Of a DNA stretch of 6,864 nt, positions 1-5,817 are shown in pieces. The position numbers were made by a program, and so were the translations under genes. Position 1 is the stretch's first letter. Each line of letters opens with the position of its first letter. The DNA is from Oscillibacter sp. (GTDB lineage: Bacteria; Bacillota; Clostridia; Oscillospirales; Oscillospiraceae), in assembly GCA_009773995.1 (NCBI GenBank), contig VSMY01000126.1, positions 1 through 6,864 on the forward strand. Reading direction: 5' to 3'. The notes beneath the pieces are model-generated. The model ran no database searches and was not told the DNA's origin. It worked only from the letters and a program-made list of their open reading frames with translations.

Positions 1-276
1 GCCCAGACCAATATCAACATCCGCATGGACGCGGAGCTGAAAAAGCAGTTTGAGGAGTTCTGCGCGGACGTGGGGATGAGTATGACCACAGCGTTCAACA
101 TCTTCGCCAGGAAGGCCGTGCGGGAAAACCGGATACCTTTCGAGGTGGGCGGGGACATTCCCAACGAGGAGACCCGGAAGGCCATCGAACATGTACGAAA
201 GGGAATCGGACTCAGCAGAGGATTTTCTTCTGTCAAGGAGCTGATGGAGGATTTGAATGCTGACGATTCGATATGA
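1..276 (+). CDS. dinJ: RelB/DinJ-family antitoxin (5' partial, start codon just outside window)
   Basis: This is the antitoxin of a type II toxin-antitoxin pair. Family members bind and block the partner mRNA-cleaving toxin and repress their own promoter. The frame is open from base 1 and reads AQTNINIRMDAELKKQF, the usual DinJ N-terminus lacking only its initiator Met, so the real ATG should lie at the three bases before the window. Starting at the internal ATG at 25 would remove the first beta-strand of the ribbon-helix-helix fold. The visible 91 residues hold that strand (TNINIRMD), two helices (AELKKQFEEFC and MTTAFNIFARKAV), then the family's NRIPFEV segment and a charged C-terminal toxin-binding tail. 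The stop at 274-276 lies inside the toxin gene, a 20-base overlap that implies coupled translation. The promoter and operator would be upstream and cannot be seen. The family call is firm; the cognate pairing is inferred from the overlap. Confidence 0.9.
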   Translation, partial: AQTNINIRMDAELKKQFEEFCADVGMSMTTAFNIFARKAVRENRIPFEVGGDIPNEETRKAIEHVRKGIGLSRGFSSVKELMEDLNADDSI

Positions 277-529
277 AAAGAGCTTTAAAAAGGACTATAA
301 ACGAGTGAAAAGGCGGGGATATGATATTGAATTGCTGGAAAATGTTCTTGAGCTTTTGGCAAGGCAGGAGCCCCTGCCCCCCAAGTACAAGGACCACGCC
401 TTAACCGGGGAGTACAAGGGCTTTCGGGAATGCCACATCACGCCGAACTGGCTGCTGGTATATGAGATTCATGACCAGGAGCTGATCCTGGTCCTCACCA
501 GGACCGGGACCCACAGCGACCTCTTTTAA
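257..529 (+). CDS. yafQ: YafQ-family mRNA interferase toxin
   Basis: A 90-residue RelE-superfamily toxin. E. coli YafQ cuts mRNA on the ribosome and is neutralised by DinJ. The sequence matches the YafQ pattern: KDH (H47), GFRECH (H60), then P-N-W (N64, W65), LLVYE, and the C-terminal RTGTHSDLF with H86 and F90. These align with E. coli YafQ H50, H63, D67, W68, H87 and the terminal Phe, so all active-site positions are kept except that Asp67 is replaced by Asn64. Length is normal for the family. ATG 257 is preceded by GGAGG at 246-250 with a 6-base spacing, inside the antitoxin gene. No frameshift or truncation is seen, so the toxin is probably functional. Whether the Asn lowers activity cannot be told from sequence. 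Confidence 0.9.
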   Translation: MLTIRYEKSFKKDYKRVKRRGYDIELLENVLELLARQEPLPPKYKDHALTGEYKGFRECHITPNWLLVYEIHDQELILVLTRTGTHSDLF

Positions 530-544
530 GAAGGGAGGGACGTC

Positions 545-982
545 ATGAAAACCGTCACCATCTACACCGACGGGGCCTGCTCCGGCAACCCCGGCCCCGG
601 AGGCTGGGGAGCCATCCTGATGTACGGGGAGCACAAAAAGGAGCTCTCCGGCGGCGAGGCCCGGACCACCAACAACCGCATGGAGCTCACCGCCGTCATC
701 GCCGCCCTGGAGTCCCTGAAGGAGCCCTGCACGGTGGAGCTGTGGTCCGACAGCAAGTACGTCGTCGACGCCCTGGAAAAGGGCTGGGCCAAGGGCTGGC
801 GGGCCAAGGGCTGGATCAAGTCCGACAAAAAGCCCGCCCTGAACCCGGATTTGTGGGAGCGGCTCCTGGAGCTGGCGGAGATCCACACCCTGCGGTATCA
901 CTGGGTAAAGGGCCACGGGTCAAACGAGTTCAACAACCGCTGCGACGAGCTGGCCGTGGCGGAGAGCCGGAAGTTCAAATAA
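545..982 (+). CDS. rnhA: Ribonuclease HI
   Basis: A 145-residue RNase HI, which hydrolyses the RNA strand of RNA-DNA hybrids such as R-loops and Okazaki primers in the cytoplasm. The four metal-binding carboxylates are visible: D9 in IYTDGACSGNPGPGGWG, E47 in NNRMEL, D69 in LWSDSKYV and D134 in NRCDELA. The catalytic-loop His is H124 in WVKGHGSNEFNNRCD. The Trp/Lys-rich stretch at 80-104 (GWAKGWRAKGW and following) is the basic protrusion that grips the hybrid, as in the E. coli enzyme, and there is no extra N-terminal hybrid-binding domain. Length fits the family (about 150). ATG 545 has GGGAGGG at 533-539 upstream. It begins 15 bases after the toxin stop, so read-through from the toxin-antitoxin promoter is likely; no separate promoter is visible in that gap. 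Confidence 0.97.
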   Translation: MKTVTIYTDGACSGNPGPGGWGAILMYGEHKKELSGGEARTTNNRMELTAVIAALESLKEPCTVELWSDSKYVVDALEKGWAKGWRAKGWIKSDKKPALNPDLWERLLELAEIHTLRYHWVKGHGSNEFNNRCDELAVAESRKFK

Positions 983-1023
983 ACCGGCAACATTCATAAA
1001 CTGTTTACAAGCCCCTCATAATT

Positions 1024-1051
1024 TTGCAAAAAGTTTTGGGTACGATAAGAA
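1024..1051 (+). promoter_or_regulatory. Weak candidate promoter in the rnhA downstream spacer
   Basis: TTGCAA (1024-1029) and TAAGAA (1046-1051) are 16 bases apart and resemble sigma-A -35 and -10 boxes with two mismatches each. Transcription from here would start near 1058 and meet the hairpin at 1111-1137 after roughly 80 bases. This would be the promoter of a short leader RNA or of the paralog operon. The boxes are imperfect and the surrounding DNA is A+T-rich, so chance occurrence is possible. Confidence 0.25.
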
Positions 1052-1110
1052 TCAGCAAAGGGTACTCCCAGCCCGATGCGTTTTCTCCCTCCTAAAATAA
1101 ACACACACGG

Positions 1111-1141
1111 AAAACGGACCGCTTGGTGGTCCGTTTTTCGT
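1111..1141 (+). terminator. Rho-independent terminator or attenuator hairpin
   Basis: A perfect 10-bp stem pairs AAAACGGACC (1111-1120) with GGTCCGTTTT (1128-1137) around a 7-base loop (GCTTGGT). The 3' arm runs into TTTTT at 1134-1138 and then CGTTTT. It sits 129 bases after rnhA and 112 bases before the next start, so it can end the toxin/antitoxin/rnhA transcript or act as an attenuator inside a leader of the downstream pair. Its presence argues against the paralog gene starting as far upstream as 1076. Confidence 0.8.
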
Positions 1142-1195
1142 TTTCCGGGAAGGCGGCCTCTTATCAAAGGCCGGGTCCCTGCCGATAACATACTC

Positions 1196-1228
1196 GTAAA
1201 GGAATACAAATTTATGGTAAAGGAGTAC
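1196..1228 (+). repeat. Imperfect 12-base direct repeat before the first paralog gene
   Basis: GTAAAGGAATAC (1196-1207) and GTAAAGGAGTAC (1217-1228) match at 11 of 12 bases and are offset by 21 bases, about two DNA helical turns. Each copy contains a purine-rich AAAGGA core. The first copy could serve as a ribosome site for an ATG at 1214. The pair could also be an operator, or simply a small duplication. If translation began at 1214 the second copy would be coding. Confidence 0.5.
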
Positions 1229-1232
1229 GAAA

Positions 1233-1239
1233 AAAGGAG
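1233..1239 (+). promoter_or_regulatory. Shine-Dalgarno site supporting the 1250 start
   Basis: AAAGGAG lies 10 bases before ATG 1250. A similar AAAGGA at 1198-1203 lies 10 bases before the in-frame ATG at 1214, so the start is not fully settled. I prefer 1250 because its ribosome site is the closer match to the consensus. Confidence 0.55.
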
Positions 1240-1249
1240 ACACGCAAAC

Positions 1250-1927
1250 ATGAGACTGCAAGGCTGCGATTCGGTTTTCATGAACCGGGCAGGGGGGAGT
1301 TCCCCGCCGCGGGACCGAAGCGCCGGGACCGGCTTTTTGGACCGGCTGAAAAGCGCCGCCAGCGCCGCCGCTCCGGAACAGGCGGCGGACGTCTTGGCCC
1401 TGACGAAAACCGATGAGGGACTGCGGGACCTTCTTTACAAGCTGACCCCCGCGTCCAGGGACGTATTGGACCGGATGGAGGCGGGAAAGAAGGACATTTC
1501 CCCGGACGAGTGGACCGCCCTCTGCAAGGAGCTGAAGACCCTGGGGGCCATCTCCAAGGAGGACTTTCAGTACACCCAAGCCGGAATCCGCGTGATTCCT
1601 CTGGGCTATTGGGGCGAGGACGGGGAGTTCGTCAGGTACGACACGGTGTCCATCATGAAGAACAAGCTGCCGGATGTGCGCCACAGCCAAAGTGGACAGT
1701 GGATCTGCCCGGACGAGTATGACTGGAAGGGAGACCCCCTGGCCTATCTGGACAACTGGATGAAGTCTCTTTACAGCTGGCGCAGCGATATGGCCCGGGC
1801 GCGGAACGAGGACGGGTCTCCCAAATACAGCGACTTCTCTCCCATCACCAGCCAGATCAACGCCTGCCAAAGGGTCACGGACCTGGTGAAGGCGCTGTGG
1901 AAGTGCGGAGAGGGGGCGGGCCTGTGA
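1250..1927 (+). CDS. Hypothetical protein, first of a paralogous pair
   Basis: A 225-residue protein that I do not recognise. There is no signal peptide or membrane segment, so it is probably cytoplasmic. Residues 1-55 are unlike the partner gene and include a Gly/Ser/Pro/Arg-rich piece (about 12-27) and an Ala-rich helix (about 29-50). Residues 65-109 form a helical block starting LTPASRDVLDRM with DEW (86-88), KEL and LG. After a variable middle (about 110-157) comes the conserved block 159-216: W-K-GDPLAYLDNW, DGSPKYSDFSPI and ACQRV with C206. Both blocks align without gaps to the next protein. The frame stays open back to 1076, but that region contains a terminator hairpin, so I chose ATG 1250; ATG 1214 (237 residues) is an alternative. 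The stop overlaps the GTG of the next gene, implying translational coupling. Function is unknown. Confidence 0.75.
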   Translation: MRLQGCDSVFMNRAGGSSPPRDRSAGTGFLDRLKSAASAAAPEQAADVLALTKTDEGLRDLLYKLTPASRDVLDRMEAGKKDISPDEWTALCKELKTLGAISKEDFQYTQAGIRVIPLGYWGEDGEFVRYDTVSIMKNKLPDVRHSQSGQWICPDEYDWKGDPLAYLDNWMKSLYSWRSDMARARNEDGSPKYSDFSPITSQINACQRVTDLVKALWKCGEGAGL

Positions 1928-2505
1928 GCGGCGGAGTCAACTACATTGTCAACAACACCGGAATTCCCACTTCGGAGTGGGGGAAGTACAAGCCGGCAGG
2001 GGTAAACCCCGACGGGCCCTCGGTGGACTTTTCGGATCTTCTCTCCGGCGGGAATCAGGAGATCGCCTCCAAGCTCTCCGACGGGGCGAAGAGAACCTTG
2101 CAGCGGCTGAAAGCCAATCCCAACGGCGTTTCCAAGGTGGAGTGGATGGACCTGACCCACGAGCTGAACGCCATGGGGGTCCTCAGCGATAAGGATTACC
2201 AGGGGACCAATATGATGTTTCACCTGGTGCCCCTGGGGGATATGGACAACCCCTACCCCACCTCGCCGGATATGCGGGACACCCTGGACCGCATCAGCCA
2301 GTGGCCGGGGGATCCCCTGGACTACCTGGACCAGTGGGCCTTTGCCCTGAAAAAATGGGGAGCGGAGCTGTCAAGGGAGCTGAATCCCGACGGCACCCCC
2401 AAGTACAAGGACCTGTCTCCCATCTATGACCAGGCGGCGGCCTGCGGCCGGGTGGCCGGGCTCATCAAGGGTCTGCTGGCGGCGGACCTGTTTGCCTCCA
2501 GGTAA
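1924..2505 (+). CDS. Hypothetical protein, second of a paralogous pair
   Basis: A 193-residue soluble protein of unrecognised family and the paralog of the preceding gene. The N-terminus (MSGGVNYIVNNTGIPTSEWG) is unique to this copy. Residues 51-95 (LSDGAKRTLQRL, VEW at 72-74, HEL, MG) and 127-184 (WPGDPLDYLDQW, DGTPKYKDLSPI, AACGRV with C174, LIKGL) match residues 65-109 and 159-216 of its neighbour without gaps. C174 is the only cysteine here and is shared with the neighbour. I chose GTG 1924, which overlaps the upstream stop in a GTGA arrangement and has a GGAGAGGGGG site at 1907-1916. An in-frame GTG at 1897 would add nine residues (MEVRRGGGP) encoded by that same ribosome site. No signal peptide or membrane segment is visible. 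The two proteins may form a heteromer; that is inference from gene order and homology only. Confidence 0.78.
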   Translation: MSGGVNYIVNNTGIPTSEWGKYKPAGVNPDGPSVDFSDLLSGGNQEIASKLSDGAKRTLQRLKANPNGVSKVEWMDLTHELNAMGVLSDKDYQGTNMMFHLVPLGDMDNPYPTSPDMRDTLDRISQWPGDPLDYLDQWAFALKKWGAELSRELNPDGTPKYKDLSPIYDQAAACGRVAGLIKGLLAADLFASR

Positions 2506-2520
2506 GGGGCGGCAAGATTT

Positions 2521-2557
2521 GAACAAGCGGGACGGCTTTAGGCCGTCCCGCTTGTTC
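2521..2557 (+). terminator. Long stem-loop, probable terminator of the paralog pair
   Basis: A perfect 16-bp stem pairs GAACAAGCGGGACGGC (2521-2536) with GCCGTCCCGCTTGTTC (2542-2557) around a 5-base loop (TTTAG). It lies 15 bases after the second paralog stop and just before the nadE promoter. The T-rich part (CTTGTT) is inside the 3' arm and is followed by CTCCCCC rather than a clean T tract, so termination may be partial. The position makes the terminator role likely. Confidence 0.72.
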
Positions 2558-2564
2558 CTCCCCC

Positions 2565-2593
2565 TTGATAAACCCGGACAAACAGTATAAAAT
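2565..2593 (+). promoter_or_regulatory. Sigma-A type promoter for nadE operon
   Basis: TTGATA (2565-2570) and TAAAAT (2588-2593) are separated by 17 bases, each one mismatch from the consensus. Transcription should start near 2600, about 30 bases before the nadE start. It follows directly after the stem-loop that ends the previous unit. I see no riboswitch-sized leader and no clear operator palindrome. Confidence 0.65.
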
Positions 2594-2615
2594 AGACCCG
2601 TCAAACATTTCATGC

Positions 2616-2622
2616 GGGAGGT
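2616..2622 (+). promoter_or_regulatory. Shine-Dalgarno site fixing the nadE start
   Basis: GGGAGGT lies 8 bases before ATG 2631. It decides against the upstream TTG at 2565, which coincides with the -35 box and would not be transcribed. Confidence 0.8.
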
Positions 2623-2630
2623 TGAAATTT

Positions 2631-4544
2631 ATGAAAGACGGATTCATCTCCGTGGCCTGCGGCGCGCCGGGACTCCGGCTGGCGGACTGCGCCTACAACG
2701 CCGAGCAGACCTTTCAGCTGATGCGCTCCGCCGAGAAGGCGGGGGTCAAGGTCCTGGTTCTGCCGGAGCTGGGCCTGACGGGCTACACCTGCGGCGACCT
2801 CTTCTATCAGGAAGCCCTCCTCCGGGAGGCGGAGGAGGCTCTGAAAACCGTGCTGGAGGCCACGCGGAATTTGGAAGTGGTGACGGCGGTAGGCATGCCC
2901 CTGCGGGTTCACAACAAACTGTATAATTGCGCCGTTATCATACAAAAGGGAAACATTCTGGGGGTGGTCCCGAAAACCCATCTGCCCAATTACGGCGAGT
3001 TTTACGAAAAGCGCTGGTTCGCTCCGGCCCCGGCGGAGCCGGAGAGCCTCCCCCTGCTGGGGCAGGAGTTCGTCACCTTCGGCGCGGGGCAGGTCTTCCG
3101 GTGCGGGAACGTGCCGGGGCTGGTGCTGGGCTTTGAGATCTGCGAGGACCTCTGGTCTCCGGATTCCCCCTCCGTCCGGATGGCCAAGGACGGGGCCGCC
3201 ATCATCGGCAACCTCTCCGCCAGCAACGATCTGGTGGGCAAGGACGCCTACCGCCGCCAGCTGGTGACCATGCAGAGCGCCAAGCTCCTCTGCGGCTATG
3301 TCTATGCCAGCGCCGGGGCGGGGGAGTCCACCGCCGACCTGGTCTTCGGGGCCCATCAGCTCATCGCGGAGAACGGGACCCTCTTGGCGGAGCGCCGCTT
3401 TGAGGGGGGGCTGCTGGTGTCGGAGATCGACGTCCAGCGCCTTGGGTATGAGCGCCGCCGGACCCAGTCCCTGGGGGAGGGCTCCGGAAACGAGGGGTGC
3501 GAGGAGACCTTCACCCTGACGGAGGGCAGAACGAAGCTGACCCGTCATGTGTCCCCCATGCCCTTCGTCCCCGAGGGGAAGGAGGACCGGGACGAGCGCT
3601 GCCGGGAGATTCTGCTGCTGGCCTCCCTGGGGCTCAAGCAGCGCCTGCGGCACACCGGGGCCAAGTGCGCCGTGGTGGGCCTCTCCGGCGGGCTGGACTC
3701 CACCCTGGCGGTGCTGATTACCGGCCTTGCCATGAAGCTGCTGGACCGGCCCCTGACGGACATCATCGCCGTCACCATGCCCTGCTTCGGCACCACGGAC
3801 CGGACGCGGAACAACGCGGTCCTCCTGGCGGAGCAGATGGGGGCAAGCCTCCGGACCGTGGATATCTCCCAATCCGTCCGCAGCCACTTCCGGGACATCG
3901 GCCACGACCCGGAGGACCACAGCGTCACCTACGAGAACGCCCAGGCACGGGAGCGGACCCAGGTCCTCATGGATATCGCCAATGAGAACGGGGGCCTTGT
4001 CATCGGCACGGGGGACCTCAGCGAGCTGGCCCTGGGCTGGTGCACCTACAACGGGGACCACATGAGCATGTACGCCGTCAACGCCTCCATCCCGAAGACC
4101 CTGGTCCGGCACCTGGTGGGCTACCTCTCCCGAGACGGGGAGGAGCCGGAGCTCCACGACGTGCTGGAGGACATCCTGGATACCCCCGTGTCCCCGGAGC
4201 TGCTGCCCGCCGTCCAGGGGGAGATCAGCCAGCGGACGGAGGACCTGGTGGGCCCCTACGAGCTCCATGACTTCTTCCTGTATTACGTCGTCCGCTGGGG
4301 CTTCGCGCCGGGGAAGGTCTTCCGCCTGGCCCAGCACGCCCTGGGGCGGAAGTACGACCGGGAGGTCATTTTGAAGTGGCTGAAGTCCTTCTACCGCCGC
4401 TTCTTCACCCAGCAGTTCAAGCGGGACTGCGTCCCCAACGGGCCCAAGATCGGCACCGTCTCCCTGTCCCCCCGTGGCGATTGGCGGATGCCCAGCGACG
4501 CGCAAGCCGCCTTGTGGCTTGCCGAGGCGGAGGCCCTGTCATGA
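2631..4544 (+). CDS. nadE: Glutamine-dependent NAD(+) synthetase
   Basis: A 637-residue two-domain enzyme for the last step of NAD synthesis: nicotinate adenine dinucleotide is amidated with ATP, using ammonia channelled from glutamine. The N-terminal nitrilase-type glutaminase domain (about 1-300) shows the full triad: E46 in LPELGLTGY, K115 in PKTHLPNY and C171 in FEICEDLW. The C-terminal synthetase domain (about 320-637) has the PP-loop LSGGLDST at 351-358, NNAVLLAEQMGA, TGDLSELALGW at 460-470 and the family's YELHDFFLYY near 543-552. Length is typical of the bacterial glutamine-dependent form, so no separate amidotransferase is needed. ATG 2631 is set by a strong ribosome site. The gene has its own promoter and overlaps the next gene by four bases (ATGA), so it heads an operon. 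No damage is seen. Confidence 0.97.
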   Translation: MKDGFISVACGAPGLRLADCAYNAEQTFQLMRSAEKAGVKVLVLPELGLTGYTCGDLFYQEALLREAEEALKTVLEATRNLEVVTAVGMPLRVHNKLYNCAVIIQKGNILGVVPKTHLPNYGEFYEKRWFAPAPAEPESLPLLGQEFVTFGAGQVFRCGNVPGLVLGFEICEDLWSPDSPSVRMAKDGAAIIGNLSASNDLVGKDAYRRQLVTMQSAKLLCGYVYASAGAGESTADLVFGAHQLIAENGTLLAERRFEGGLLVSEIDVQRLGYERRRTQSLGEGSGNEGCEETFTLTEGRTKLTRHVSPMPFVPEGKEDRDERCREILLLASLGLKQRLRHTGAKCAVVGLSGGLDSTLAVLITGLAMKLLDRPLTDIIAVTMPCFGTTDRTRNNAVLLAEQMGASLRTVDISQSVRSHFRDIGHDPEDHSVTYENAQARERTQVLMDIANENGGLVIGTGDLSELALGWCTYNGDHMSMYAVNASIPKTLVRHLVGYLSRDGEEPELHDVLEDILDTPVSPELLPAVQGEISQRTEDLVGPYELHDFFLYYVVRWGFAPGKVFRLAQHALGRKYDREVILKWLKSFYRRFFTQQFKRDCVPNGPKIGTVSLSPRGDWRMPSDAQAALWLAEAEALS

Positions 4545-5797
4545 GAAAGCTGATATGCGCGGCGGCGCTGCTGGCCCTTCTCCTCACCGGCTGCGGCGGG
4601 GAGATGGTGCCCCCGCCGCCGGAGGTCCCGGACCCGCCTCCATCCGAGAGCCCCGAGACGCCGCCGGAGACCCCGGAAGAGCCCCAGGAGCCGGAGGACG
4701 CTGAGGAGGCCGCGCTCCTGGCCCTGCTGGAGGGCATGACCCTGGAGGAGAAAACCGGGCAGCTCTTTTTCGTCCGGGTTCCGGCGGAGAACGCCCTGGA
4801 GGACGTGACCACCTACCACCTGGGGGGCTACCTCCTCTTTGGCCGGGACACCCAGGACAAAACCGCCAACGATTTGATTCAGACCATCGCCTCCTGGCAG
4901 ACCCAGGCGGTGCATTATGACACGGGGATTCCCCTGCTCATCGGTGTGGACGAGGAAGGCGGCACCGTGGTCCGGGTCAGCTCGAACCCCCATCTGCGGA
5001 GCAAGAAGTTTTCCAGTCCCGGAACGCTCTGGAAGGAGGGCTTGGACGCCCTGCTCCGAGAGACCCGGGAGAAGTCCATCCTTCTGAAGAGCTTGGGTTT
5101 CAATGTGAACCTGGCTCCGGTGGCGGACGTGTCCACCAACTCCGGCGATTTCATCTATGATCGGACTACCGGCATGGACGCGGAGGAGACTGCGGATTAT
5201 ACCGCCCGGGTGACGGAGGCCCAGTCCTTCTATGGCCTGGGCAGCGTCTTGAAGCACTTCCCCGGCTATGGGAACAACAAAGATACTCACACCGGCGTAG
5301 CCGTGGATGAACGGTCTATGGAGACGTTTCTGGAGCAGGATTTTCTCCCCTTTCAGGCGGGCATCGCTGTGGAGGAGACGGTCTGGCCCTCCGGTGAGCT
5401 CCGCCGCCTCCGGCCCGCCGTGCTGGTGAGTCACAACATCGTAAATTGTATGGACCCGGACCTCCCCGCCTCCCTGTCGCCGGAGGTCCACCGGATTCTC
5501 CGGGAGGACCTGGGCTTTGAGGGCGTGGTGATGACCGACGACCTTGCCATGGACGCGGTGAAAGCCTACGCGGCAGACGGAAACGTAGCGGTGATGTCCA
5601 TCCAGGCCGGGAACGACCTGGTGGTGACCACGGATTACCGGACCCAGATTCCCAGGGTTATCCAGGCGGTGAAGAACGGGACCCTGGATGAGGAGGCCAT
5701 CGACGCCGCCTGCCTCCGGGTCCTCCGCTGGAAGGCGGAGCTGGGCCTTCTGGAGCTGACGGAGGCGGGGACCTTACAGCCCGCGCCGGGTTTCTGA
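4541..5797 (+). CDS. Glycoside hydrolase family 3 beta-N-acetylhexosaminidase, lipoprotein (NagZ-like)
   Basis: A 418-residue surface-anchored GH3 enzyme, expected to release terminal N-acetylglucosamine from wall fragments during peptidoglycan turnover. Residues 1-18 form a lipoprotein signal (MRKLICAAALLALLLTGC) with Cys18 as the lipidation site. Residues about 22-55 are a Pro/Glu-rich spacer. The GH3 barrel runs from about 57 (MTLEEKTGQLFF) to 400. VDEEGGTVVR (136-145) corresponds to NagZ VDQEGGRVQR. KHFPGYGNNKDTH (238-250) carries the Asp-His acid/base pair characteristic of NagZ-type enzymes (D248, H250), and VMTDDLAMDAV holds the likely nucleophile D333. There is no C-terminal second domain. 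A longer segment at about 277-292 precedes LVSHNIV. The start is ATG 4541, overlapping the nadE stop, with GGAGG at 4529-4533. The family is sure; substrate detail is inferred from the motif. Confidence 0.92.
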   Translation: MRKLICAAALLALLLTGCGGEMVPPPPEVPDPPPSESPETPPETPEEPQEPEDAEEAALLALLEGMTLEEKTGQLFFVRVPAENALEDVTTYHLGGYLLFGRDTQDKTANDLIQTIASWQTQAVHYDTGIPLLIGVDEEGGTVVRVSSNPHLRSKKFSSPGTLWKEGLDALLRETREKSILLKSLGFNVNLAPVADVSTNSGDFIYDRTTGMDAEETADYTARVTEAQSFYGLGSVLKHFPGYGNNKDTHTGVAVDERSMETFLEQDFLPFQAGIAVEETVWPSGELRRLRPAVLVSHNIVNCMDPDLPASLSPEVHRILREDLGFEGVVMTDDLAMDAVKAYAADGNVAVMSIQAGNDLVVTTDYRTQIPRVIQAVKNGTLDEEAIDAACLRVLRWKAELGLLELTEAGTLQPAPGF

Positions 5798-5817
5798 CGC
5801 GGAAAGGAGTACATCAA

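Noticed and set aside
1155..1172. Small GGCCT/AGGCC hairpin after the terminator
   Set aside because: The stem is only five base pairs and no T tract follows, so chance is likely.
1161..1191. TTATCA and TAACAT as a promoter just before the first paralog
   Set aside because: Two mismatches in each box and a 19-base spacer make it too weak to call.
1076..1249. Upstream extension of the first paralog to an ATG at 1076
   Set aside because: The extension contains a perfect terminator hairpin and A+T-rich spacer sequence, and ATG 1076 is preceded by pyrimidine-rich DNA rather than a ribosome site.
1052..1870. 272-codon minus-strand frame over the first paralog
   Set aside because: It lies antisense to a better-supported coding frame and crosses the hairpin at 1111-1137, with no recognisable protein motif.
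2610..4505. 631-codon open frame on the minus strand opposite nadE
   Set aside because: It is fully antisense to a gene with intact catalytic motifs. Its translation is low in complexity (Gly/Val/Leu/Gln/His-rich), as expected for the complement of GC-rich codons.
4376..4540. Upstream extension of the GH3 gene inside nadE
   Set aside because: It would bury the lipoprotein signal peptide and overlap nadE by 169 bases; the ATG at 4541 has its own GGAGG site.
4391..5491. 366-codon minus-strand frame over nadE end and the GH3 gene
   Set aside because: Shadow of two firmly identified genes, with no domain signature.
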